This document shows, one piece after another, positions 1 through 5,525 of a stretch of DNA of 8,997 bases. The stretch lies in the NCBI GenBank assembly GCA_946186175.1, contig CAMHMG010000121.1, forward strand, positions 1 to 8,997, in the 5' to 3' direction. The notes beneath the pieces are model-generated. The model made no database searches. It saw nothing but the letters and a program-made list of their open reading frames with translations, and had not been told where the DNA came from. How positions within the stretch are numbered: position 1 is the first letter of the stretch; each line of letters starts with the position of its first letter. The DNA is from an uncultured Clostridia bacterium (GTDB lineage: Bacteria; Bacillota; Clostridia; Lachnospirales; Lachnospiraceae). The position numbers and the translations under genes are program-made.

Positions 1-53
1 ATAAAACCAACTATAACACCCACCACATGTATAAACATTACCAACTCAAACAT
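1..53 (-). CDS. Start of an unidentified hydrophobic (probably membrane) protein, cut by the window edge
   Basis: An ATG at 53-51 opens a frame that stays open to the window edge (17 full codons). It reads MFELVMFIHVVGVIVGF, which is almost entirely hydrophobic apart from one Glu and one His, so it is likely a first membrane helix. A good ribosome binding site (GAAGAAGG, 63-70) sits 9 bases upstream. The start lies 17 bases after the cdd stop, so the gene is probably translated from the same message as cdd. In many Firmicutes era follows cdd, but this is not an Era N-terminus, which would be soluble and carry a P-loop soon after the start. Too little is visible to name a family. Confidence 0.55.
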   Translation of the reverse strand, partial: MFELVMFIHVVGVIVGF

Positions 54-62
54 TATATTAAA

Positions 63-70
63 CCTTCTTC
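63..70 (-). promoter_or_regulatory. Ribosome binding site of the partial membrane protein gene
   Basis: Reads GAAGAAGG on the minus strand, 9 bases from the ATG at 53-51, directly after the cdd stop codon. It is the main support that the short open frame running off the window is a real gene start. Confidence 0.55.
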
Positions 71-448
71 TTATAGTATAAAACCATGAGGCAAAAGTTC
101 TTTAACAGAATACTTAATAAGCTTACTATCTTCTTCCAAAATAACTTCACCATCATACATGAATTCATTCATTACCTGCAGACATATGCCACACGGATAA
201 GCTGTACTGCCATCCTTAGCAGCTACTGCAATCTTTTTAAAATGGGTATAACCTTCTGACACAGCTTTGAACATCGCTGTTCTTTCTGCGCAATTTGTTG
301 CTCCATAGGATGCATTTTCTATATTACAGCCTGTAAAAACAGTATCATCATCAGTAAGCAAAGCCGCTCCAACTCTGAATTCAGAATATGGTGCATAAGC
401 TTTATCGCACATAGCTTTTGCAATATCTAATAATTCTTTATCCTGCAT
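71..448 (-). CDS. cdd: Cytidine deaminase, 125 aa, zinc-dependent tetrameric type
   Basis: Cytoplasmic pyrimidine-salvage enzyme that hydrolyses cytidine and deoxycytidine to uridine and deoxyuridine plus ammonia. The length fits the short, homotetrameric class. Visible motifs are YSEFRVGAALLT (21-32), the substrate-binding NIENASYG (43-50 region) and the catalytic CAE (Cys53, Glu55). The zinc pair Cys86 and Cys89 lies in PCGIC. Glu55 is the expected proton shuttle and the three Cys are the expected zinc ligands. One oddity is that the residue after the last zinc Cys is Leu90, where the family normally has Arg (CRQ becomes CLQ). The ATG is preceded by an unusual GGGGG site (456-460, 7-base spacer) rather than GGAGG. 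It lies 72 bases after the DUF3048 gene, with a strong hairpin between. The position after ybeY is conserved in Firmicutes. Confidence 0.97.
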   Translation of the reverse strand: MQDKELLDIAKAMCDKAYAPYSEFRVGAALLTDDDTVFTGCNIENASYGATNCAERTAMFKAVSEGYTHFKKIAVAAKDGSTAYPCGICLQVMNEFMYDGEVILEEDSKLIKYSVKELLPHGFIL

Positions 449-455
449 TATATAA

Positions 456-460
456 CCCCC
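456..460 (-). promoter_or_regulatory. Unusual GGGGG ribosome binding site of cdd
   Basis: The only purine-rich stretch near the cdd start is TTGGGGGTT, 7 bases before the ATG. It could pair with the CCUCC of 16S rRNA with one G-U pair in the middle. Neighbouring genes use AGGAG-type sites, so cdd may be translated less efficiently. That last point is inference. Confidence 0.4.
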
Positions 461-484
461 AATTACTTGTCTAAAAATATTTTA

Positions 485-513
485 TGAGAGGACTAATATA
501 CATAGTCCTCTCA
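485..513 (-). terminator. Strong hairpin between the DUF3048 gene and cdd; probable (possibly leaky) terminator
   Basis: A perfect 11-base-pair inverted repeat, TGAGAGGACTA and TAGTCCTCTCA, encloses a 7-base loop. It begins 7 bases after the DUF3048 stop. On the minus strand it is followed by TAAAATATTTTTAG, so the T run is interrupted and begins late. The position fits an intrinsic terminator, while the poor T tract suggests partial read-through into cdd or a role as a 3' end stabiliser. There is no T run after the stem in the plus direction. Confidence 0.65.
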
Positions 514-520
514 ATGATAT

Positions 521-1714
521 TTACTGTGCACTTTCACCTGATGCTTCAGATGTCTCTTCAGATGAGTCTTCTTCTGTTGTTTTGGTGATTTCTTTCACTT
601 CGGTAAATTCACCGTTTTTTGTTTCTCCTGAAGCACTCTCAAATACCAGACCTGCCTGCTCACTGTTACCGATAATGGAAATCCAAGTCTTACCGGGATT
701 AAGCATCAAGTCACTGCCATCTTCATTCATGAATTTTGTTTTTGATTTTTTGGATGATTTCGACCATTTAATCTTAACAGCCTTACCATTGGTAATATAA
801 TAACCGCTTCCTTCGCCAACCTGAGTAAGTTCCTGAAGATCATTCTTAGGGTTAATACATTCATACTTAGAACGCATAATAATTACATTCTTAAAGCTTA
901 ATATATTATCTTCATCTGATGCGAGATTATCAATCTGTGGCTCACCATATTCATAGCGCTCATATACTTTCTTATCAGTATTGTATATGAAATAAGGTTG
1001 CGAATAACTACTGAAATTAACATGTATAGTACCGTCTGCAGCTTCACCATTCTCAAGATCAGTATCATCTTCATTAAATGATAAGACCTTCTTGTGGGTT
1101 TCTTTGTATTGATCTGAATATCCCAAATCCTTAATACCCTGAAGAATTCTCTCACCTGTTGTATATGCATTATGTGGAGCAACTCTCTCATTATCACGAT
1201 AAAATCCGGGATCATATGTCATACCGTTAATATTGTTGATCTTACCTTTATCAAGCATTTTCTTGGCAGGCTTAGATTGACCATAGTGAACATATATAGC
1301 TTCATACTCATTGGCAATATTAATATAATAATGTCTTGCACTACGCACCGAACCTACCTTCTCAAGATCGGAATATTCTGAATAAATAGGCATTATACGT
1401 GTAATACCACCTTCGACCATACATTCATAGATAATATCAGCCTGTTTTGTGCTGGATGAAGGAAGTGCTTCTTTAAGATTATTAATCATTACAGCTATCG
1501 GTCTATGTGGTGTATAATCTTTCGACCATACTCCTGTCAATTCGTTGTAATTCTCTCCTATATGCGGATCTTCTGTTGTTGCCTCTGTTGTTGCCTCTGT
1601 TGTTGGAGCCTCTGTGATTGCAGGTTCCTCCTTCTTACCGCAGGCAGCTAATGAAAACATAGCTGAAATAACCAAAGAATAAGTGACTAATTTTTTAACT
1701 GTTGTTCTCTTCAT
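521..1714 (-). CDS. DUF3048 domain lipoprotein (YerB-like), 397 aa
   Basis: Predicted secreted lipoprotein. The N-terminus has Lys/Arg, a hydrophobic stretch and a lipobox, Leu22-Ala-Ala-Cys25, so it should be lipid-anchored on the outer face of the membrane. Residues 31-50 are a Thr/Glu/Ala-rich linker with ATTE repeats. The DUF3048 N-terminal domain follows, with RPIAVMINN (71-79), QADIIYE (91-97), EGGITR (101-106), GSVRSAR (121-127), HYGQS (143-147) and APHNAY (179-184). A second, C-terminal DUF3048 region spans roughly 225-360, and the last 22 residues are acidic and Ser/Thr/Glu-rich. Bacillus YerB belongs to this family, whose biochemical role is not settled. The ATG has AGGAG with an 8-base spacer. 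The gene lies 43 bases after ybeY with no promoter visible between, so it is likely cotranscribed with ybeY. dgkA often sits here in relatives. Confidence 0.92.
   Translation of the reverse strand: MKRTTVKKLVTYSLVISAMFSLAACGKKEEPAITEAPTTEATTEATTEDPHIGENYNELTGVWSKDYTPHRPIAVMINNLKEALPSSSTKQADIIYECMVEGGITRIMPIYSEYSDLEKVGSVRSARHYYINIANEYEAIYVHYGQSKPAKKMLDKGKINNINGMTYDPGFYRDNERVAPHNAYTTGERILQGIKDLGYSDQYKETHKKVLSFNEDDTDLENGEAADGTIHVNFSSYSQPYFIYNTDKKVYERYEYGEPQIDNLASDEDNILSFKNVIIMRSKYECINPKNDLQELTQVGEGSGYYITNGKAVKIKWSKSSKKSKTKFMNEDGSDLMLNPGKTWISIIGNSEQAGLVFESASGETKNGEFTEVKEITKTTEEDSSEETSEASGESAQ
1572..1607 (-). repeat. 12-base tandem repeat coding for the ATTE linker of the lipoprotein
   Basis: On the plus strand TCTGTTGTTGCC occurs at 1572-1583 and again at 1584-1595. 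A third copy at 1596-1607 matches in its first 10 bases. Each unit is four codons (Ala-Thr-Thr-Glu on the coding strand), so gain or loss of units would keep the frame and only change the length of the spacer between lipid anchor and folded domain. Confidence 0.85.
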
Positions 1715-1757
1715 GTAATCGTCTCCTAATTGTAAAACTATTATTTTCCTATGTATA

Positions 1758-2264
1758 CTATTCGTAATCTCTTGAATAACCTATTGATAGAAGTATCTCA
1801 TCCTGCATACGTTCCATATCCATTCTTTCTTCTTCATCGATATGATCATAACCGGATAGATGCAGCATACTATGAGCAATCAAAAATGCATATTCTCTAG
1901 TCAGACTATGTCCATAGGTTTCAGACTGCTCAGCAACCTTATCTAACGATATCATAATATCACCCAGTATCAGTTCCCCCGAATCCGAATTAAAGTATGA
2001 AGATACATCATTCTCAACAATAGAAAAATCTCCCGGAGTTTCATAATCAATTGAAGGAAAAGATAATACGTCTGTCTCTTTGTCAATGTTTCTTGTCTGC
2101 TTATTGACCTCTTTGATTCCGGCATTGTCTGTAAGTAGAATATTGACTTCACATTCATACGGACAATTAAGATAATCCAGACAAGCATTGACTACTTTAT
2201 CAGCTATCTTTTCATATTCAATTCCGAGAGAAATGTCTGTTTCATTATCTAATAGTATTGTCAT
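1758..2264 (-). CDS. ybeY: Endoribonuclease / rRNA maturation factor YbeY, 168 aa
   Basis: Single-domain zinc metalloprotein (UPF0054) for 16S rRNA 3'-end maturation and ribosome quality control. The zinc signature HSMLHLSGYDH is present, with His131, His135 and His141 as ligands. Upstream is the family motif NKQTRNIDKETDVLSFP (55-71), with the conserved Arg58, and then GDIMIS. I start at the ATG at 2264 because AGGAG (2270-2274) lies 5 bases in front of it. The longer reading from a TTG at 2279 would place the start codon upstream of that site and has no support. A sigma-A-like promoter at 2314-2342 should drive it. Neighbours phoH upstream and cdd downstream match the usual Firmicute order. 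Confidence 0.97.
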   Translation of the reverse strand: MTILLDNETDISLGIEYEKIADKVVNACLDYLNCPYECEVNILLTDNAGIKEVNKQTRNIDKETDVLSFPSIDYETPGDFSIVENDVSSYFNSDSGELILGDIMISLDKVAEQSETYGHSLTREYAFLIAHSMLHLSGYDHIDEEERMDMERMQDEILLSIGYSRDYE

Positions 2265-2269
2265 AGGTA

Positions 2270-2274
2270 CTCCT
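2270..2274 (-). promoter_or_regulatory. Ribosome binding site that fixes the ybeY start
   Basis: AGGAG on the minus strand, 5 bases before the ATG at 2264. It selects the ATG over the in-frame TTG at 2279. Confidence 0.8.
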
Positions 2275-2313
2275 AACAAAGAAAAATATTGTTAATTCCT
2301 AAAAACAGGTTTA

Positions 2314-2342
2314 ATTATACATTATATAGAACAATAAATCAA
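2314..2342 (-). promoter_or_regulatory. Sigma-A-type promoter in front of ybeY
   Basis: On the minus strand a -35 box TTGATT (2337-2342) and a perfect -10 box TATAAT (2314-2319) are separated by 17 bases. Transcription would begin near 2307 and give a leader of about 43 bases before ybeY. The 98-base gap between phoH and ybeY has no terminator-like hairpin, so ybeY may also receive read-through from phoH. Confidence 0.7.
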
Positions 2343-2362
2343 CCCTATACAAAATGTGGTAA

Positions 2363-3364
2363 TCATTTTCTTATGTTTTTTCCGGAAGTTCTTCCTGAAT
2401 GTTTACTCTGTTTCTCCTCGTATCTGTCATAAGCCTCTACGATCTTTTGTATAAGCGGGTGTCTTACTACATCAGCACTGGTCATTTGGCACACAGCTAT
2501 ATCATCTACATCTTTAAGGACTTTAAGCGCAACGTCCAAACCACTTACAGCATCCTTAGGAATATCCTTTTGAGATAAATCTCCGGTGATAATTGCCTTA
2601 GAGCCAAAACCAATTCTTGTCAAAAACATCTTCATTTGTGCTGGTGTAGTGTTCTGCGCTTCATCAAGAACAATAAATGCATTATCCAAGGTTCTTCCTC
2701 TCATATATGCCAAAGGAGCGACTTCGATCAAACCCTTGTCCATATTTTTGATAAAACCGTCTGCTCCCATTATCTCATATAAAGCATCATATAAAGGTCG
2801 AAGATATGGGTCAACTTTGCTTTGAAGATCTCCCGGCAGGAATCCTAACTTTTCTCCGGCCTCAATTGCAGGTCTTGTAAGAATGATCCTGTTAATTTCA
2901 TTATTCTTAAATGCTGTAATTGCTTTTGCCATGGCAAGGTATGTTTTTCCTGTACCTGCAGGACCAATACCAAATACTATCATATTGTTATCTATAGAAT
3001 CTAAGTATTTCTTCTGTCCAATAGTCTTTGCTTTGACCGGTTTGCCATTAACAGTATGACATATGATATCTTTGTCTAATTCATTAGCAGCTTCTGTCTG
3101 ATTTGTCATAGATAGTGAAATAATATAATTGACATTCTGTTCTGTTATATCATTACCTCTCTTAGCCATACCAACCAAAGATTCCATTACATCTATTGCT
3201 CTGTTAACTGATTTATATTCTCCGATTATTTTCAATTCATCTCCACGAATGATCATAGTTACATTAAGTGCCCGTTCAATTTTCTTGACATTATCATCAT
3301 ATTGTCCAAACACATTAGCAATACAATCAGCAGGTATATTGATGTTCTTTTCTATTCTACTCAT
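2363..3364 (-). CDS. phoH: PhoH-family ATPase (PhoH/YbeZ type), 333 aa
   Basis: Cytoplasmic P-loop ATPase whose gene is commonly next to ybeY. The family is linked to RNA metabolism, and YbeZ-type members are thought to work with YbeY, but the exact reaction is not settled. Residues 1-70 look like a KH-like N-terminal domain. The PhoH core follows, with Walker A GPAGTGKT (134-141), TRPAIEAGEKLGFLPGDL (163-180), Walker B IVLDEAQN (231-238) and ITGD (259-262). The family ending RHPLIQKIVEAYD is at 301-313, before a short basic tail. The length is typical. The ATG has GGGAG at a good distance and overlaps the yqfD stop by 8 bases, which indicates translational coupling. Confidence 0.97.
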   Translation of the reverse strand: MSRIEKNINIPADCIANVFGQYDDNVKKIERALNVTMIIRGDELKIIGEYKSVNRAIDVMESLVGMAKRGNDITEQNVNYIISLSMTNQTEAANELDKDIICHTVNGKPVKAKTIGQKKYLDSIDNNMIVFGIGPAGTGKTYLAMAKAITAFKNNEINRIILTRPAIEAGEKLGFLPGDLQSKVDPYLRPLYDALYEIMGADGFIKNMDKGLIEVAPLAYMRGRTLDNAFIVLDEAQNTTPAQMKMFLTRIGFGSKAIITGDLSQKDIPKDAVSGLDVALKVLKDVDDIAVCQMTSADVVRHPLIQKIVEAYDRYEEKQSKHSGRTSGKNIRK

Positions 3365-4559
3365 TATTATCTCCCGTTTTCCTAAAACCGGCTATAGATT
3401 CTATTACTGTAATCTTACCTCTAGCTACGATTCTATTATTTTCCTCTTCTATTTTAACATTATTTTTTACTATTTCCAGTCCATTTTGTTCAAATTCCTT
3501 TATTTTTTTATCTAACCTTTTATTTAAGATTTGTGTGGCCTCATCCTTTGATCTGGTAAGACTTTTCAAATTATACGGCGTATTTACTGTTTCTTTATAT
3601 CCTATAGGCAGATAAAAATTATGAAAAAGCCTTAGTTTATGTATCTGTGTATATGTATCAAAATTATCATTATCAATCTTTGGAAGATACGGAGTTATGC
3701 AATAATCCATAAAAAACAAAGTTATATATCTTTGAGATTTATCGGTATATTCTTTCTCGTAATAACTGAGATCTATATAATCATTATATTTATATGATGT
3801 TTTACCATAGACATCTCCATCTGCAGGTATATAATTCGTTTCCATTATCTCATTATTGTCATCATAAATATATATAGTCCCTGAAATTAATATATCACCC
3901 TTTTTTACTTTATCATTAACCTTTGCAATAGGAGTCCCCTGCCTGGTTATCATTTTTGTGATTTTCGCATTTTTCACTGCGATTATATCCCCTGTTATAT
4001 TATTATTCTCGTTTTTTGCCGGAGGTATTCCTTCTTCTAAGCTGATAGTTAACCCTGTCCCCTTTAATTCACAACTAATCCAGGAAATTTCAGGAAAATC
4101 ATTTCTTAACTTGTTTTCAAGCTCAGCACAATCAACATCTGATTTCAATGTACCTAACGGTATATAATTATTCTCAATATATTTTAATATTTCTTCGGCT
4201 ATTAAATGATCCTCACCTGTAACATTTACTTCCCAGATAAACAGAGAAAGCGTGTATATAATTACAATAAAAATTAAGGAACCTAGAGCAAATGCAGCTC
4301 TTCTTTTGTTTCGTCTGAAGATAAATGGTAGTCCGTATTTTTTAATAATCTTTAACTTGATATTGGTTTTTTGAAGAAATGGTTTAATATTGATTAAGTT
4401 CTTTCTACCTATGTTAAATGAATATCCATTCTCCGTTTGTTTAACATCCCATATAACTATTTCTTCTTTGATCAGAAGATTAAGTAATCTTTCCGGTGCA
4501 AATCCGTTAATTTCAACAAGAACATAACCCAAGATATATCTTAATATTTTTAATATCAT
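3357..4559 (-). CDS. yqfD: Sporulation protein YqfD, 400 aa, single-pass membrane protein
   Basis: Member of the YqfD family, widespread in spore formers and made in the mother cell in Bacillus. Its molecular role is not established. About 85 mostly soluble residues come first, ending in a basic cluster (RRNKRR). One membrane helix at roughly 90-109 follows, and then a domain of about 290 residues, probably outside the cytoplasmic face. The characteristic segment GTPIAKVNDKVKKGDILISG lies at 208-227. I start at the ATG at 4559 because it overlaps the yqfC stop as ATGA and has GGAG (4564-4567) in front. The longer in-frame TTG at 4577 has no such site. The gene is AT-rich (about 25% G+C in two sample lines of 60 bases). 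It overlaps phoH by 8 bases. Confidence 0.92.
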   Translation of the reverse strand: MILKILRYILGYVLVEINGFAPERLLNLLIKEEIVIWDVKQTENGYSFNIGRKNLINIKPFLQKTNIKLKIIKKYGLPFIFRRNKRRAAFALGSLIFIVIIYTLSLFIWEVNVTGEDHLIAEEILKYIENNYIPLGTLKSDVDCAELENKLRNDFPEISWISCELKGTGLTISLEEGIPPAKNENNNITGDIIAVKNAKITKMITRQGTPIAKVNDKVKKGDILISGTIYIYDDNNEIMETNYIPADGDVYGKTSYKYNDYIDLSYYEKEYTDKSQRYITLFFMDYCITPYLPKIDNDNFDTYTQIHKLRLFHNFYLPIGYKETVNTPYNLKSLTRSKDEATQILNKRLDKKIKEFEQNGLEIVKNNVKIEEENNRIVARGKITVIESIAGFRKTGDNNE

Positions 4560-4801
4560 AATTCTCCATTCATACAATAAGTAATATTATCTATATTTCC
4601 GATTATTTTCATATCACATCCGGAAAAATATTGAACATGCAGATTGCTTCCGCATATTCTGACGGTTATCTTTTTACAAGCTATGACAACCTCCTCTGTA
4701 GTATAGAGATGTAATCCTCTGTAATTTTCAATAATAGCCTCTCTGTTACTGATAACACGCAATATAACATCATTGTATAATACATCATCGGGTATGTTCA
4801 T
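4556..4801 (-). CDS. yqfC: Sporulation protein YqfC (YabP/YqfC family), 81 aa
   Basis: Small YabP/YqfC-family protein, recognised by its size, its position just before yqfD and its repeating beta-rich pattern (IENYRGLHLYTTEEVVI at about 24-40, then a C-terminal half ending in short strands). It has no membrane segment. In Bacillus it belongs to the early mother-cell sporulation programme and its mechanism is unknown. It ends in an ATGA overlap with yqfD, so the two are coupled. The ribosome binding site is modest (AAGG at 4812-4815, 10 bases from the ATG). It follows the rpsU terminator directly and has a sigma-E-like promoter at 4829-4857. Confidence 0.9.
   Translation of the reverse strand: MNIPDDVLYNDVILRVISNREAIIENYRGLHLYTTEEVVIACKKITVRICGSNLHVQYFSGCDMKIIGNIDNITYCMNGEL
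4564..4567 (-). promoter_or_regulatory. Ribosome binding site that fixes the yqfD start
   Basis: GGAG inside the last codons of yqfC, 4 bases before the ATG at 4559. Together with the ATGA stop/start overlap it favours this ATG over the upstream TTG at 4577. Confidence 0.65.
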
Positions 4802-4828
4802 ATACTTTCAACCTTAATTAATTATTAC

Positions 4829-4857
4829 AATATATGAGATGATATATACAAATATAC
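4829..4857 (-). promoter_or_regulatory. Candidate sporulation sigma-E promoter of yqfC-yqfD-phoH
   Basis: On the minus strand GTATATT (4851-4857) and CATATATT (4829-4836) are 14 bases apart. The known Bacillus sigma-E consensus is KMATATT, 14-15 bases, CATACAHT, so each box has one mismatch and the spacing is right. It lies between the rpsU terminator and yqfC, a gene known to be sigma-E dependent in Bacillus. A weaker sigma-A-like reading also fits in the same place (TTGTAT, 18 bases, TAATAA, 4822-4851) and could give vegetative expression of phoH. Confidence 0.55.
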
Positions 4858-4865
4858 TTGAAATG

Positions 4866-4899
4866 AAAAAAAGAGTCATTGTATTAAACAACGACTCTT
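4866..4899 (-). terminator. Intrinsic terminator of rpsU
   Basis: On the minus strand AAGAGTCGTTGT, loop TTAAT, then ACAATGACTCTT and a run of seven T counting the last two bases of the stem. The stem is 12 pairs with a single G-U pair. It sits 19 bases after the rpsU stop. The plus strand has no T run after the stem, so it works in one direction only. Confidence 0.93.
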
Positions 4900-4918
4900 A
4901 TAATCATATTAACATTGA

Positions 4919-5098
4919 TTATTTGTTAAATTTTCTTTTACGAGCTGCCTCTGACTTCTTCTTACGTCTAACGCTTGGCTTCTCGTAATGTTCTCTCTTA
5001 CGAATCTCCTGCTGAATACCAGCCTTCGCACAATTTCTCTTGAAACGACGAAGAGCGCTGTCTAAAGTCTCGTTCTCTTTAACTATAACATTTGACAT
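4919..5098 (-). CDS. rpsU: 30S ribosomal protein S21, 59 aa
   Basis: Small basic protein of the 30S subunit platform, needed for start-site selection. The frame reads MSNVIVKENETLDSALRRF at the start, then FKRNCAKAGIQQEIRKREHYEKP with minor breaks. It ends in a Lys/Arg-rich tail (RRKKKSEAARKRKFNK), all characteristic of bacterial S21. The length is normal. A ribosome binding site AGGGAGGT sits 11 bases before the ATG, slightly far, and a second weaker GGTGA is closer. The gene has its own strong promoter and its own terminator, so it is an independent unit. In Bacillus rpsU is followed by yqeY and then the yqfA-yqfD genes, whereas here yqfC follows directly. Confidence 0.97.
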   Translation of the reverse strand: MSNVIVKENETLDSALRRFKRNCAKAGIQQEIRKREHYEKPSVRRKKKSEAARKRKFNK

Positions 5099-5113
5099 TC
5101 TCTCACCCGACCT

Positions 5114-5145
5114 CCCTTCAGTTGCATATTGTGTCTCTCATACAA
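5114..5145 (-). other. Possible hairpin in the rpsU leader, just before the ribosome binding site
   Basis: In the leader RNA, GTTGTAT and ATGCAAC can pair as a 7-pair stem with one G-U pair around a 12-base loop. It ends a few bases before the AGGGAGGT site of rpsU. It could influence translation of S21, but the stem is weak and no known S21 leader motif is recognised. Confidence 0.25.
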
Positions 5146-5172
5146 CCTTGGGTTATTTTAAACACATAGAAA

Positions 5173-5200
5173 ATTATAACATAAAATTACGATACGTCAA
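5173..5200 (-). promoter_or_regulatory. Strong extended -10 promoter of rpsU
   Basis: On the minus strand TTGACG (5195-5200), 16 bases, TATAAT (5173-5178), with TG one base before the -10 box (TGTTATAAT). The bases just upstream (5201-5220) are T and A runs that could act as an UP element. Transcription should begin near 5166 and give a leader of about 68 bases. This is the strongest promoter in the window, as expected for a ribosomal protein gene. Confidence 0.85.
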
Positions 5201-5226
5201 CATTTTTTTAAAAAACAGGTTATATT

Positions 5227-5478
5227 CTAGAAAAATATCATTGATGCACTTGAACCACCGACCATATAACCGGCCATACCAGATACCATACCCATAATAA
5301 AGCTTAAAACATATATAGCAATCATTACAATAAGAAATGCCTGTGAAAATGTTTTTCTAGCTGTATATCCACCGCCATCGCCGGCTGCCCAGATAATAAG
5401 TAATATTAATCCGACACAAGGAATACCTGATAGAAATATTGTAAGTACCCATTGGCCTAAAGTCATTTTATTATCCAT
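5227..5478 (-). CDS. Small two-helix membrane protein with LGQW and IPCVG motifs (second tandem copy), 83 aa
   Basis: Unnamed small membrane protein. TLGQW (6-10) leads into a helix that contains IPCVG (19-23) and ends in IWAAG. A short polar loop with a Gly-Gly-Gly run and ARK follows, then QAFLI and a second helix at about 48-72 rich in Gly and Met. It is clearly paralogous to the protein encoded directly upstream, matching at LGQW, TI, IPCVG, IWA and QA-LI. It differs in lacking the first Cys of that copy's CIPC, which is Gly18 here. A perfect AAGGAGG site (5486-5492) 7 bases before the ATG shows it is a real, well-translated gene. I have seen similar small proteins in clostridia but cannot assign a function. 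Confidence 0.85.
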   Translation of the reverse strand: MDNKMTLGQWVLTIFLSGIPCVGLILLIIWAAGDGGGYTARKTFSQAFLIVMIAIYVLSFIMGMVSGMAGYMVGGSSASMIFF

Positions 5479-5485
5479 TACTAAT

Positions 5486-5492
5486 CCTCCTT
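5486..5492 (-). promoter_or_regulatory. Consensus ribosome binding site of the second small membrane protein
   Basis: AAGGAGG on the minus strand with a 7-base spacer to the ATG at 5478-5476. It is the best site in the window, which argues that this short gene is real and well expressed. Confidence 0.8.
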
Positions 5493-5525
5493 AAATATTA
5501 CAGTTACTAACTATCTTATAGATTA

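Noticed and set aside
447..473. Promoter-like TAGACA, 15 bases, TATAAT in front of cdd
   Set aside because: The -10 box overlaps the cdd start codon, so transcription would begin inside the gene and could not serve this start; spacing is also short.
582..1381. Plus-strand open frames opposite the lipoprotein gene
   Set aside because: They have no ribosome sites or recognisable motifs and lie opposite a clear DUF3048 gene, so they are shadows. The same holds for the plus-strand frames opposite phoH, yqfD, rpsU and alaS.
2265..2279. Longer YbeY start at TTG 2279
   Set aside because: The ribosome binding site AGGAG at 2270-2274 lies inside that extension and serves the ATG at 2264.
4560..4577. 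Longer YqfD start at TTG 4577
   Set aside because: No ribosome binding site precedes it, while the ATG at 4559 has GGAG and an ATGA overlap with yqfC.
5201..5226. T and A runs after the second small membrane protein as a terminator
   Set aside because: There is no GC-containing stem, only T and A runs; the stretch is better explained as an UP element of the rpsU promoter.
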